Positions 21,018 to 32,054 of a DNA stretch of 64,000 bases are shown one piece after another. The translations under genes and the position numbers were made by a program. Source of the stretch: Thinopyrum elongatum. Its lineage: Eukaryota > Streptophyta > Magnoliopsida > Poales > Poaceae. Position 1 is the stretch's first letter. Each line of letters starts with the position of its first letter. The notes beneath the pieces are model-generated. The model was not told where the DNA came from and did no database searches. It saw only the letters and a list, made by a program, of their open reading frames with translations. The DNA lies in contig CM022297.1 of assembly GCA_011799875.1 (NCBI GenBank), forward strand, positions 75,954,488 through 76,018,487, written 5' to 3'.

Positions 21018-22690
21018 TGTTAGGATCGAGAGTATATCGACCAGAGGGGGGGTGAATGGGAGATTCAAAAATTCTTTCGAATGTTTTGAGATGATCCCAA
21101 ACACAGCAGCGGAAATAAGGTTTGGTAGATATGAATTCAAGCAAGTATACTATTGAGGAACAAAACCTTTAATGTAGGATGCAATAATGGTTCGAGCATA
21201 GGATACAATAGGCTTGATGATAACAATGGTAATGCAATATGCCAACAGAAATAGTATCATGACAGAGAGCCAGAAATGAACTGCGATGGATAACTTCGAA
21301 GCAATACTATAATGAGGTAAATGATCACAGCACAGAGAACAACAGCTAAGATGACATAACAGAATGATGAGAGTACAACACTGTGGGTAACGAATGATGA
21401 CCGATACAGCGAGAGTGAAGCCGAAAGATATGCAACAGTAAATAACTGATCAGCTTAACTATCGTCACTGAGCACAAAAGAGAACTGCTGAAAGTAATGC
21501 AGTGAAGTAAATTGAACTAGTGGTGCTCGATGGCGACAGAGAGATTTGGTAGACCAGTTCACCCTTCTGCCAAAGGGCTACGTCTGGTTGGAGGGGCTGT
21601 GACTTAACATGGAAGATAAACTCTCTTCACCCTATTCTCCTTCAACTCAAAGCTGATCAGACTTCAGTTGATTTCACTCATGGTAGATACTTGTCGGCGA
21701 TCTCCAAACCTTCGGTCGACCTTCGCGAACCACAATCACTCTTGGTTGCTAAAGATCTAGCTAGGTGAAGACAACAACTCTTCAACACTCGAGCCGAAAC
21801 CTATCCGTCTAGAGAGTGCACAACTCTCAAGAGTAATAGGTACAAGAACTCAGAACTACTGTGATGCTCAACCACTGTCTAAGTTTGGGCTCTTGATTTT
21901 TCTCTCGGTGGATCTTAAACTCAAATCACTCGGAGAGGGGGTGCTCAAATCAATCTTCTTAGAAATCTTAAGCGGAGCAGCCACCGAACAAAGCCGGCGC
22001 GGGGTGGCTATTTATGGCCGCAGCCTTCCCTGATGGGAAATGACCAAATTGGACATCGAGAGCTGCCAATGGCCGAATGACACGAGTCCAACGGTCGGAT
22101 TTAGAGCACAACGGTAACATTACTTGTGGAGCAAGTAATGCTAACTCCTCGGTTAGAGACAAATCTCTCATAGCGAAGAAGATCACAGTCTCTTGCTGAC
22201 AAGTATTTGCTCGGAACACAAAGAGATTTCTCTCGCAACTTCCATAGGTTTTGGGCTAAGCATCACAGCGGATCTAAGCTTCGAGAACCTATACCCCTCT
22301 TAATAGTACGGAGGTCCAATGACTCAAATGAACGAAAGAAGAACAACGAAAAGAGTACTACGTCTTCACTTTGTCTTCGACTTCCATTCGCTACAGTTAA
22401 TTTCTTCGGACGACAATACCGAACCAATTGCTTTGCTTCAGCAGTAAACTTTCGAGGGGTTAATTCCTTCACATCAACCTTCTCGTCTACATATCTTCAC
22501 TAGATGTAGCTCGTTCTTCTGTGCAACGCAGATATACTTCGGTGAAGTTCCTCGAACTTAGCACCGGAGACAGCATTCTCTTCGGTTTTGTATGGACTAT
22601 TTCTCTCTGTATGCACTAGCAAACAAATCAGTCCATACCTGTTTCTGTCAACAATCTCCAAAACACAGGAAGGCAGATATTGCACCAACA
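21018..22690 (-). repeat. LTR copy 2 (shared middle LTR)
   Basis: 1673 bp; plus-strand ends TGTTAGGATC and GCACCAACA. It is flanked by a primer-binding site on its low-coordinate side and by a polypurine-like tract (AAAAAGGGGAGAT on the minus strand) on its high-coordinate side, so it acts as 5' LTR of the left unit and 3' LTR of the right unit. No target duplication surrounds it, as expected for a shared LTR. Confidence 0.92.
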
Positions 22691-22703
22691 ATCTCCCCTT
22701 TTT
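22691..22703 (-). promoter_or_regulatory. Polypurine tract of the right unit
   Basis: Read on the minus strand, AAAAAGGGGAGAT precedes the LTR start TGTTGGTGC at 22690. The equivalent site of the left unit was deleted. Confidence 0.7.
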
Positions 22704-23706
22704 GGACGATTGTTGACAAAACAGAACATATTGAAGGATAGATAAATAATGGAATGTAATGCGAAGGATAATGAACAACGAGAGATAATTATGAAGATAA
22801 AGCACGCTCCCCCTGAAGATATGGATCATTTGAGTGTGTAGTTAAATCGGAAGGAAGCGAGGTGAATCTTCGTATGAGTGTCATTGACCTATGATCTCAT
22901 TTATGGTCTCATTCAATGCACTCGACAAAGTCTGAGATAATTCCTATCGCACAATCTTAGAAAAGAATTAGATAGACATAGTGAATACTTTGAAAAGATT
23001 TGTGACGAAAGATATGACAGGAAGGTTTTCTCATAACATAATTTGAATCCACATGAGATGTAAGTTTCCTGCAAGATAGATACTCGGGAATTGTCAAAGC
23101 AGGGGAAAAAATGATATTGCTCGGAAGAGTTAAGTTTCAGACGAAGTTTTCCTGTAATAAGGTTGATACGAAGAATATGTGCGAGGAAAAACACTTTGTC
23201 AGTCATATAGATAAATCTCAAGAGATTTTAAAGTGAAGCTGACTTTCTTTTCCTGCAAGGTAGATAACTAGAGATAGTAATCATAGCATATCCAACCAAA
23301 AAAATAAAGTTTCAAGGAGTAAAATGTCTCTGATTAGAGAAGCTTGATTTTCTGTCCTCCTTGAAAGAATTCTTGTTTTCCCTACAAGATTGATAATTTT
23401 TGAGGATAAACATTGCAAGGGAATAAGCTTTCGATAGCACCTGCAAACAAATAGTTGGAAGCAAATAGCATTGCAGGGGGTTATTAACATTACATGGCGA
23501 CCGAGTATTTCAACGCCACAGGCGGTGCGTTAAGTTCATCACGCAAGTTGTTCGAGGAAAACCAAAACGTTCGAAAAACGTTCGAGTGTGAAAAGCAAAC
23601 GGCGAAAGAAACCACCCTGCAAAAACCCCGTTCATCTATCACTCGATGTACTTCTCCCCCTTTTTGTCAACAAGTGTCAAAAAGGAAAGAGAAAACATAC
23701 GAGACA
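22704..23706. other. 3' untranslated internal region of the right unit
   Basis: About 1 kb between the polypurine tract and the stop codon of the second coding region. No domain was recognised. A second CTCCCCCTTTTTGTCAA stretch at about 23650-23667 (complement TTGACAAAAAGGGGGAG) is another purine tract and may be a secondary plus-strand primer site. Confidence 0.45.
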
Positions 23707-26700
23707 CTACACGTCCGGAGTGTCCTCAGAATCAGAATTTGCACTGCTTGACGAATTAGAAGCTGCAGAGCGAGGGATAGTCAAAGCAGAAGCAGGTGTA
23801 GCAGCACGGGTTCTTGAGGAGATGGTGCGATGAACATCTGGCTTGTAGATGAGCGTTCCAGCTGTGTCTTTGATTTCATCATCTGGTCTGGTCCGACAAA
23901 CAGCAGGTCAGTTGATGCAGAACGCCGAGGGAGCTCAGGGGTTCGCCTTCGGATGCGAGGAACAACAAATAATTCCAGGTAGTTATATTCCTTCATGATA
24001 CCCTTGGCAGCCAGCTGCTTGCGAGAATAATGTTGCCTTAGTAGAGTCCAGGAGCGCTTCTTTGCTTCCTTCTCATGCAGAAGGGTTTGTCGAGCATAAT
24101 TATGAAGCGAGTTCAACTCAGTAATCAACTCTAGCTTTTCTTTTTGATCGATCTTGATGTGACTTTCCAGTGCTTGCTGTGTGCGAATGCAAATCTCATA
24201 CAGAGATGGATTTTCTTCAGGAGGGATTTCAACCTTGGCCTTCTTAACCTTCGAAGCATTCTCAGATGCAGACGCAGTGCCAGCAGCATCAACAGTTGCT
24301 TTTCCTTTGCCAATATCGTTCACGATACGAAGAGTGTCACGCACTGGTGGCATGAAAACCTTCGGAACATGAGGGTAGAATACTTTTTCATCAATGAGCT
24401 GCTCAATAGCATACATGATCCAAGGGGCATAAGGCTTCAATGATTGGGGAGTATCAGCAGCACAAGCCAAGCTGCGAATAAATAGATCTGGAATGTCGAA
24501 ACGAATTCCTTGAGAGATGGCTAACAGAAAATTTCCCACGATGCCACTGATAGTGTTGTGTCTGTTGGTTGGCGTGAGAGAATTGCAGAGGATATAAAAC
24601 ATCACTTTGTTCTCATAGGCCAACTTCTTAGGATCTATATCAATGCATTCATCTCCAACCAGCTTGGGGTCCATCAGCATGTGAAGTTGTGCTTTGGAGA
24701 CTTCCCAATAGTGTAGCATGTGTTCTCAATCTTTTCAAACTCACATCAAGGAAGATTAAGCAGAGCTAAAAACTGATATGCCAAGCATTTGATCTTTTCC
24801 CTTTCGGTCATCCATTCAAGGATACATGTTGAACTATCTCCAAGTTCTCCTGAGATGTACAAGGTGGCATAGAACTGATGGAATACCTCTCGATTCCATC
24901 CACGATTGAAGCGAAGGAAACCCTTTAGAAATGCATGTTCAAAATGCTTGATTGCATGGTGGAAGCAAGGTAATTCTTTGAGCTCAGCAAAGTTCAATAT
25001 CTTGTGACTGAAAATCCGATTCTTGCCGAATAAAATCCTGGCATAATACATAGCCTGTTCTTCTGCCCAGAATTTGGGTGACAGTGAAGTCCTTTATCCT
25101 TCATAAGGGCTTGTCCCAAAGAATGCTAGCTTCGAAAGATGAAGCTGCTCATTGAATGCAGGACCATTTGGGCCAAATTTAGCAGGGAACAAGGGAAATG
25201 TTTCCTGGGGATATTTCACATTTTCTTCATCGCTTATTTCCATGGACCGAACATCATCAGATGCTGGCATATTTTCATCAATGGGCTTGAGTGAAGCAAG
25301 GGCCTTTTCAGCTTCTCTAGTGCAGATGGCTTTGAGGCACTAGTCAGACCGTCATTCTCCTTCGGTGGAACTCCTTCAGCGGTCTTCTGACTATCAGGCA
25401 CTAGGGCCTTTTCTTTCGGTGCATTCTCAACGGAGGGCGGCACAACAAATTCTTCAGACTCTTGGGTCACAACTGCTTCTTTTTCGGTTACTTGGGGCAC
25501 ACTGGGTGGTACAACTTGTTCGTGAGCCATGGGCTCTACAGGTTTCTTTTCTTCCTCTTCTATCTGCGAAGCAGTAGCAGCAGGAGCATGATCAACCTCC
25601 ATCTAGGTAGGGGCACCAGATGAGGTGACCGAGGTGGTATTTCCTCGGGAAGCATTTCGCTTACCTTGTCATCCACCTTGTTGGATCCGGAGGGCTTAGC
25701 TTGCATTTCCTTCAAAGGAGATGAAACTGCCTTCTCAACCTCTAGTTCTTCATCAAATTTCTCCTCTGGGGCTTGCTGCTCGGGCAGGACATTTCCTTCA
25801 TCAGGGTTGTTCAGAAAGATGTCAACAACATCAGTCTCTTGAGTAGCAGAGGTAGGAATGATAACCACTGCAGGCTCAGCTTGCTGCATGAGTTCATCCT
25901 CGTGAGGAGGGGATGGAGGTATCTGCTGTAGAGGAGCACTTGAGTCAATGGGAGCATTAGTTGCAACATTCTGAACATGACGATCTTTGATTTCCTTCGG
26001 TTTGCTGGCTCTTGCCTTTGCCTTTTGACGCTTTTCTTCCTTTATTCTTCGTCGAGCAAGATTTGCTTGACGGTCAATATCATCATTCCTTCGATCACAC
26101 ACCTGAGACACTTCCATTTTCAGCAATGAGTGCCATTCAATTTTATCATTCCTCATAACACTGAGAGCTTTTGTGAGCTCTACAATTTCTTTGTTCAGCT
26201 CCTTCCTTTTAGATTTAGTGCTGGCATCTCGTCTCATTTGCTCGATGGTTTTCTTGTCCTCGACTGCCTGATTCAGTTTCTTGGTAATTTTCCTCAGATC
26301 AGCGAAATGTTTTATTACCAGCTTGGTAACATCATCAGGAAGTCCCAGACCGCTCAAATCAACTGATTTTGCATCATAGGCAGCACTTTCAGTGACATCA
26401 ATCATGAGATCGAAGTCATATCTCTGTTCCTCTGTGGAAGCAGGAACATTGGTTTTAGCTTTCTTGATGGAAGCAGCAACTTTTTCTTCAGGCAGCAGCT
26501 TTCTCTTTGCAGAAGGGGCAGCAGAACCCAAAGGTTTGTCAGAGACTGGTGCGGGTGCAAGCCTTGGTGACATCCTCAGCGGGGGTGAAACTTTCGCTGG
26601 TGAGGGAGTTTGGTATGGCTTTTTAAGAAGTGCGCGCTGATCATACATCGGTATTTCATCGGGAACATCTTCCTCTGAGGACTCATCACATGAGGCAGAA

Positions 26701-27579
26701 GCTGCCTTCTAGGATTTTCTGGTAACAGATTTCTTTCGGGAAGCTTGAGGGGAATCTGACTTCCTTGCCTTGCTTTCCTTTCGGGCAGAGGCACGATCTT
26801 TCTTCTTTTGTACGTCTTGCTGGGCCAGCTCGATGTTTCTTTCTTCGACCTAATTTTTCTTCGCAGCCTTGGCTTCGCACTTGGCTTTGGCCTTGGCTCT
26901 CTTTTCCACTTCTTCGGGAAAATCAACAGTGGTTTTCATAGAGTTAGGATGTGCATTTTCAGTGGGAGGTGGCCTGACTTTCTCATCATCTGGGCCAAGG
27001 CAGTTCTCAGCAATACAATCATTCCAAGGTGTAGTGAATGCAAATAGAATTTGATATTTCCTTTGAATATTCTCATAATTAAACCATTTCTTTGCCCAAT
27101 GATGGCGAATCCTTTGCAACCTGTTGTTTCTCTCAGTTGTGGTTTCAACTCCAGGTGGAGTTTTATAGCTTTCGGGATCAGACATCTCTGCAGTTGTATT
27201 CTTCTCTCTGCCACAACCACCTTTCTTTGGATTTCCATCAGAGAAAAATGTCATAGCATCTGTGACAAGTTCATCCTCGGGCTGACTATGAGCCGAGGGA
27301 ATATCATCTTCCTCTTCATCAGATTCAGACTCAGACTTCTTCTTCGGTATCTTGGGTGGCTTTGATGCTTTTCCTCCACCAGTCAACCTCTTTTGTTCGG
27401 ACAGGGGAGGCAACTGAGGGATTTCTTCTTCAGAACCAGACTGCTCTTTCGAGCTGTGAGCCATGACCAACCTGTTAAGAAGAATAGATGCGAGGGAAAA
27501 CAGGGTAGGGTCACAAACATGCACAGAAGCAATGTTGACTCAAAACAGGAAGTTTTTCGGAAGCAGCAAAGGAATCCAT
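23707..27579 (-). pseudogene. Second coding region of the right copia-like unit (putative plant transposon protein-like)
   Basis: A nearly continuous minus-strand coding region of about 1250 codons broken by a few stops and frameshifts. One candidate start is the ATG at 27579 (MDSFAASEKL, probably spliced); another is at 27524. Two large open pieces (27524-26850 and 26648-25560) share one frame, separated by two stops; the first (a TAG near 26850) is a sense CAG in the left unit. Order: acidic Ser/Glu N-terminus; DPESYKTPPGVETTTERNNR; a Lys-rich segment; Pro-rich SPAKVSPPLRMSPRLAP; a long coiled coil (about 26330-26000); acidic linkers; YFAEL-type globular part with FYATLYISGELGD (about 24870); and LVGDECIDIDPKKLAYENKV to YAPWIMYAIEQL (about 24670-24400). 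Its C-terminus is Ser-rich, ending SEDTPDV at 23707. The globular part resembles the putative plant transposon protein family (I recall Pfam Transposase_32). Its function is unknown. Confidence 0.6.
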
Positions 27580-28036
27580 GGCATACATTTTGGAAGATAT
27601 CATCGACAGAATTGCAACATGCCATATAAGGCAGAGTAACAACTATCTAATCTTTCGAAATAATATACATGAACCCTAGATCCAAGATAGCTAGTACAAG
27701 AAATAACTACAAACCGTACCAATCATAACTTAAAGAACCCTAAAGATCTACCGCAAGGAAAATAAATCAGGAGAAATAGCGTCGGTAAGAACAACCCTAG
27801 AACAGAGGAGTGGATAGGGCTAGTTCCAGATCCAAGTGCCCTAACTTGGCAGCAAGGATCAACTACGGCAATGCGGAGGAGAAGATTTACCGCATTGGCA
27901 CGACCAGCGACGGCGAGACTTCACCGGAGTTGCACGGCGAGGCGTGTCAGCGACGTTGCTTCGAGCTCGGGCTCGGGCTCGGGAGGAGAACAGGAGAGGG
28001 TTTGAGGACGAACTGAGGAAGAAGATGCCTAGAGGG

Positions 28037-28048
28037 GTATATATATAG
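28037..28048 (-). promoter_or_regulatory. Possible internal TATA box of the right unit
   Basis: GGCTATATATATACCCC on the minus strand, equivalent to the site at 17942-17951, upstream of the second coding region and downstream of gag. Conservation in both units is expected from their common origin, so it is not independent evidence. Confidence 0.5.
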
Positions 28049-28548
28049 CCCATAGGCGGAACCACCTTTTCTGAGATCTACGGCCGAAAAACATGGGACG
28101 TTCCACATTCAACGGACGATATCACGATCGTGAGATCATGGGCACGTGTCAGCCGTTTCCTGCGAATATCTCAGAATCTGAATGAAAGGCCAAAGGGTTA
28201 GAAGAAGGGCAAGCGCCAAAAATAGATTAATGTTCGAAGTTGATTTCATTCGCGACCAGGGACGTTGGCGTGAAATCTTCTTCAGATCAAATTGCATGTT
28301 TATGACGGACATCATAGATTGGATGAGAAAGAATAGAGGGATAACAGGGTCCGAACCAAAACACTCAGTTAGACAATAGAAAACACAAAACCATGGAGCT
28401 CTGAGTGAGTTGATATACGAACATAACACAAACACAACAAAAAGCAAAGAGAAAAAATGAAAACATACGGAACTAGCATCAACAATATAGATCTCAGAAA
28501 AAAAGAATAAGCGAAAGTAATCCCTGAGATAATATCTGCAAGAGAGGA

Positions 28549-30320
28549 TTAGTTCTTTTTCAGAACCCACACTTGCGTGGGCAACGAGGATCTCATTTGC
28601 TTCGTCTGAGCAGGGGTATTTTTCTGGCGAGATCTGTAAGACACCTATGCCCTTCGGGAGTAATTATATGAATATGCATTGAAGTTATTTCTAGAAACAT
28701 GAGTATGATGGTTTGAGGAGATACGCATGTATTCCTTCTGTCGAGGGTTTGGTCGATACCCATTCGAAAGTTTTCTTGTGCCATTCTGCAAATGATAATC
28801 ATTGTCTCGAAGAGAATTACTCTGCATATTGAAGTTAGCAATGACAGATAGTTTTTCAATAATGCACTTCTTCACCCAGATTTTCTTCTTGGGTGAGCCA
28901 GACCTGCAGTTAGTCCGAACATATCGAGCGAAAACCTTACGATTTTGTTGTTTGAAGAATTTGTAGTTCGAGTCGTCAGACTCATCATAAACAACAGTAA
29001 TGGGAGTATCATATCCTGACAGAATTGCAGGTTCGAGAGTTTTTCTTTTAGCAAGAACCCAACTCGTTCAAGGATACTGTTCGGGAGTCTAGTAGGTTCC
29101 ATCTACGTTAAGTTTCCTTTCGAAACCCAATCCTTCCTTTCGAGGATTTTTGTGTAGTATTGACTTCTTGAGCACATCACAGAGGGTTTGATGCCCTCTG
29201 AGGCTCTTTAGCATTCCAGTCTTGAGCAAATTCTTTAATCTGCAATTTTCATCAGAGAGAGCAACAAATTCCTTGGGAGAGGGGTTAGAGATATCATTTG
29301 GAGTAGTTGCAATACTCTCAATGATGGCATTAGAAGTTTCAGCATGTGAATCAGTATTATTGCGTTCTAGGCATTTTAAACATGGAGGCACAAAATCATC
29401 AGGAAGTCGAACAGATTGCACGGCAAAGAGAGAAGCTTTTTCTTTCGCAAGTGTGTTATGAGATTCTTTTAGTGACTCGAGTTCTTGATTCCTGTTAAGG
29501 AGTTCATCAGATAAACTTTCGAAGCCGACTGAAAGAGAATCATATTTGTTGGAAAGATCATCAATAGTTGAAAAAAAGTGTCATGCTCTTCCATCAACTT
29601 TTGATTCTTCTCCATCTCTTCGACCAGTAATCGTTCGATTTTCCTAAGATTTTTCTCAAGCATTTCAAGTTCATCATGTTGAGATTTAGCAATCTTGACC
29701 AGTTTAGCATAGGCAATGTATTCAGGAGAATATCCATTCATGGATTTTTTGTGTTTTGCTGATACCTGATCCTTAGAAGTTTTTGCCATGAGACAGAATG
29801 TGATTGGTTCATCATCACTAGAGGCATCATCATCGGAGTCTGATTCGAGTGAATTTTCTAATGGTTCATAGGCAATGAAGGCATTGCTCCTTCCCATCCT
29901 TCTGTTAAGTTCTTCATCATCTGATTCAGAGTCTGTTGCCTCCTCATCAGAATCCAGGGTCATATCAGCACAAGCTCTATTCAGCCATGATATCCTCTTC
30001 ATATTTGATTCAATGGTTGCTCTGGCTTTCACGTCAGTGACTGGTCTCGTCGAAGAAGATGAGGATTCATTCTCTTTCGAGAGCTTAGTATGACGATCCA
30101 TTTGTGTGAATCCACTGCAGTGAAGATATTTCCATTTGTCATCAGGAGTCGGAGCATCAGGGTGCTGAATGGTGTATCCATTTTCCACAATCTGCCACAG
30201 TTCCAGATCAATGGATTGAATTCTGATTCTCATTCTTTCTTTCCAGTAGAGATAGTCATTTCCATCGAAGATAGGAAATCTTTCAGAGTGCGAGGATCTA
30301 CCTTCATACGACATACTCAA
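28549..30320 (-). pseudogene. Copia-type gag of the right unit, with a 732-bp in-frame deletion
   Basis: Starts at ATG 30320 with the same N-terminus as the left gag (RFPIFDGNDYLYWKERM). After residue 62 it jumps in frame to the segment following the zinc knuckle (APTPDDK joined to WKYLHCSGF). Compared with the left unit, bases equivalent to 20040-20771 are missing (732 bp, 244 codons), removing most of the gag core and the CX2CX4HX4C knuckle. A 1-base deletion near 29573 (an A-run) later shifts the frame and ends the ORF at 29469. The remaining C-terminal part ends with the linker QVWVLKKN-like region near 28549. The protein would not be a functional nucleocapsid. Confidence 0.78.
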
Positions 30321-30363
30321 AACTCCAAGGACGTTAGACCTTTAATAAACAGAGACAGGGAGA

Positions 30364-30380
30364 ACCCGCTCTGATACCAA
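30364..30380 (-). promoter_or_regulatory. Primer-binding site of the right unit
   Basis: TTGGTATCAGAGCGGG on the minus strand, one base from the LTR boundary at 30382, complementary to initiator Met tRNA. Confidence 0.88.
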
Positions 30381-30381
30381 T

Positions 30382-32049
30382 TGTTAGGATCGAGAGTATA
30401 TCGACCAGAGGGGGGAGGTGAATGGGAGATTCAAAAATTCTTTCGAATGTTTTGAGATGATGCCAAACACAACAGCGGAAATAAGGTTTGGTAGATATGA
30501 ATTCAAGCAAGTATACTATTGAGGAACAAAACCTTTAATGTAGGATGCAATAATGGTTCGAGCATAGGATACAACAGGCTTGATGATAATGATGGTAATG
30601 CAATATGCCAATAGAAATAGTATCATGACAGAGAGCCAGAAATGAACTGCGATGGATAACTTCGAAGCAAAACTATAATGAGGTAATTGATCATAGCACA
30701 GAGAACAACAACTAAGATGACATAATAGAATGATGAGAGTACAACACTGTGGGTAACGAATGATGACCGATACAGCGAGAGTGAAGCTGAAAGATATGCA
30801 ACAATAAATAACTGATCAGCTTAACTATCGTCACTGAGCACAAAAGAGAACTGCTGAAAGTAATGTAGTGAAGTAAATTGAACCAGTGGTGCTCGATGGC
30901 GACAGAGAGATTTGGTAGACCAATTCACCCTTCTGCCAAAGGGCTAAGTCTGTTTGGAGGGGTTGTGACTTAACACGGAAGATAAACTCTCTTCACCCTA
31001 TTCTCCTTCAACTCGAAGCTGATCAGACTTCAATTGATTTCACTCGTGGTAGATACTTGTCGGCGAGCTCCAAACCTTCGGTCGACCTTCACGAACCACA
31101 ATTACTCTTGGTTGCTGAAGATCTAGCTCAGTGAAGACAACAACTCTTCAACACTCGAGCCAAAACCTATCCGTCTAGAGAGTGCACAACTCTCAAGAGT
31201 AATAGGTACAAGAACTCTCGCTCAGAACTACTGTGATGCTCAACCACTGTCTAAGTTTGGGCTCTTGATTTTTCTCTCAGTGGATCTTATACTCAAATCA
31301 CTCGGAGAGGGGGTGCTCAAATCAATCTTCTCAGAAATCTTAAGCGGAGCAACCGCCAAACAAAGCTGGCGCGGGGTGACTATTTATAGCCGCAGCCTTC
31401 CCTGATGGGAAATGACCAAATTGGACATCGAGAGCAGCCAATGGCCGAATGACAGAAGTCCAACGGTCGGATTTAGAGCACAATGGTAACATAACTTGCA
31501 GAGCAAGTAATGCTAACTCCTCGGTCAGAGACAAATCTCTCACAGCAAAGAAGATCACATTCTCTTGCTGACAAGTATTTTCTCAGAACACAAAGAGATT
31601 TCTCTCGCAACTTTCATAGGTTTTGGGCTAAGCATCACAACGGATCTAAGCTTCAAGAACCTATACCCCTCTTAATAGTACGGAGGTCCAATGACTCAAA
31701 TGAATGAAAGAAGAACAACAAAAAGAGTACTACGTCTTCACTTTGTCTTCGACTTCCGTTCGCTGCAGTCAATTTCTTCGGATGACAATTTCGAACCAAT
31801 TGCTTTGCTTCAGCAGTAAACTTTCGAGGGGTTAATTCCTTCACATCAACCTTCTCATCTACATATCTTCACTAGATGTAGCTCGTTCTTCTCTGCAACG
31901 CAGATATACTTTGGTGAAGTTCCTCGAACTAAGCACCAGAGACAACATTCTCTTCGGTTTTGTATGGACTATTTCTCTCTGTATGCACTAGCCATACCTG
32001 TTTCTGTCAACAATCTCCAAAACACAGGAAGGCAGATATTGCACCAACA
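30382..32049 (-). repeat. LTR copy 3 (5' LTR of the right unit)
   Basis: 1668 bp, plus-strand ends TGTTAGGATC and GCACCAACA, highly similar to 21018-22690 with scattered substitutions and small indels (for example an 8-bp CTCGCTCA difference near 31217). Followed by the outer target duplication AGTAT. Confidence 0.92.
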
Positions 32050-32054
32050 AGTAT

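Larger units (their letters stand above)
13822..32049 (-). mobile_element. Tandem non-autonomous copia-like array: LTR-internal-LTR-internal-LTR
   Basis: Three LTR copies (13822-14232 truncated, 21018-22690, 30382-32049) alternate with two internal regions (14233-21017 and 22691-30381), all in minus orientation. The outermost flanks are AGTAT (13817-13821 and 32050-32054), a perfect 5-bp target duplication, so the whole array derives from one insertion. Each internal region has an initiator Met-tRNA-type primer-binding site next to its 5' LTR, a copia gag, then a second long coding region on the same strand; no integrase, reverse transcriptase or RNase H is recognisable. The left unit has lost its 3' internal end and most of its 3' LTR. 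Unequal recombination between LTRs of two copies is the usual way to create this arrangement. Confidence 0.9.

Noticed and set aside
24131..24443. Additional small frames antisense or shifted to the second copia-like gene
   Set aside because: Shadows of the main minus-strand coding region; no independent motif or start context.
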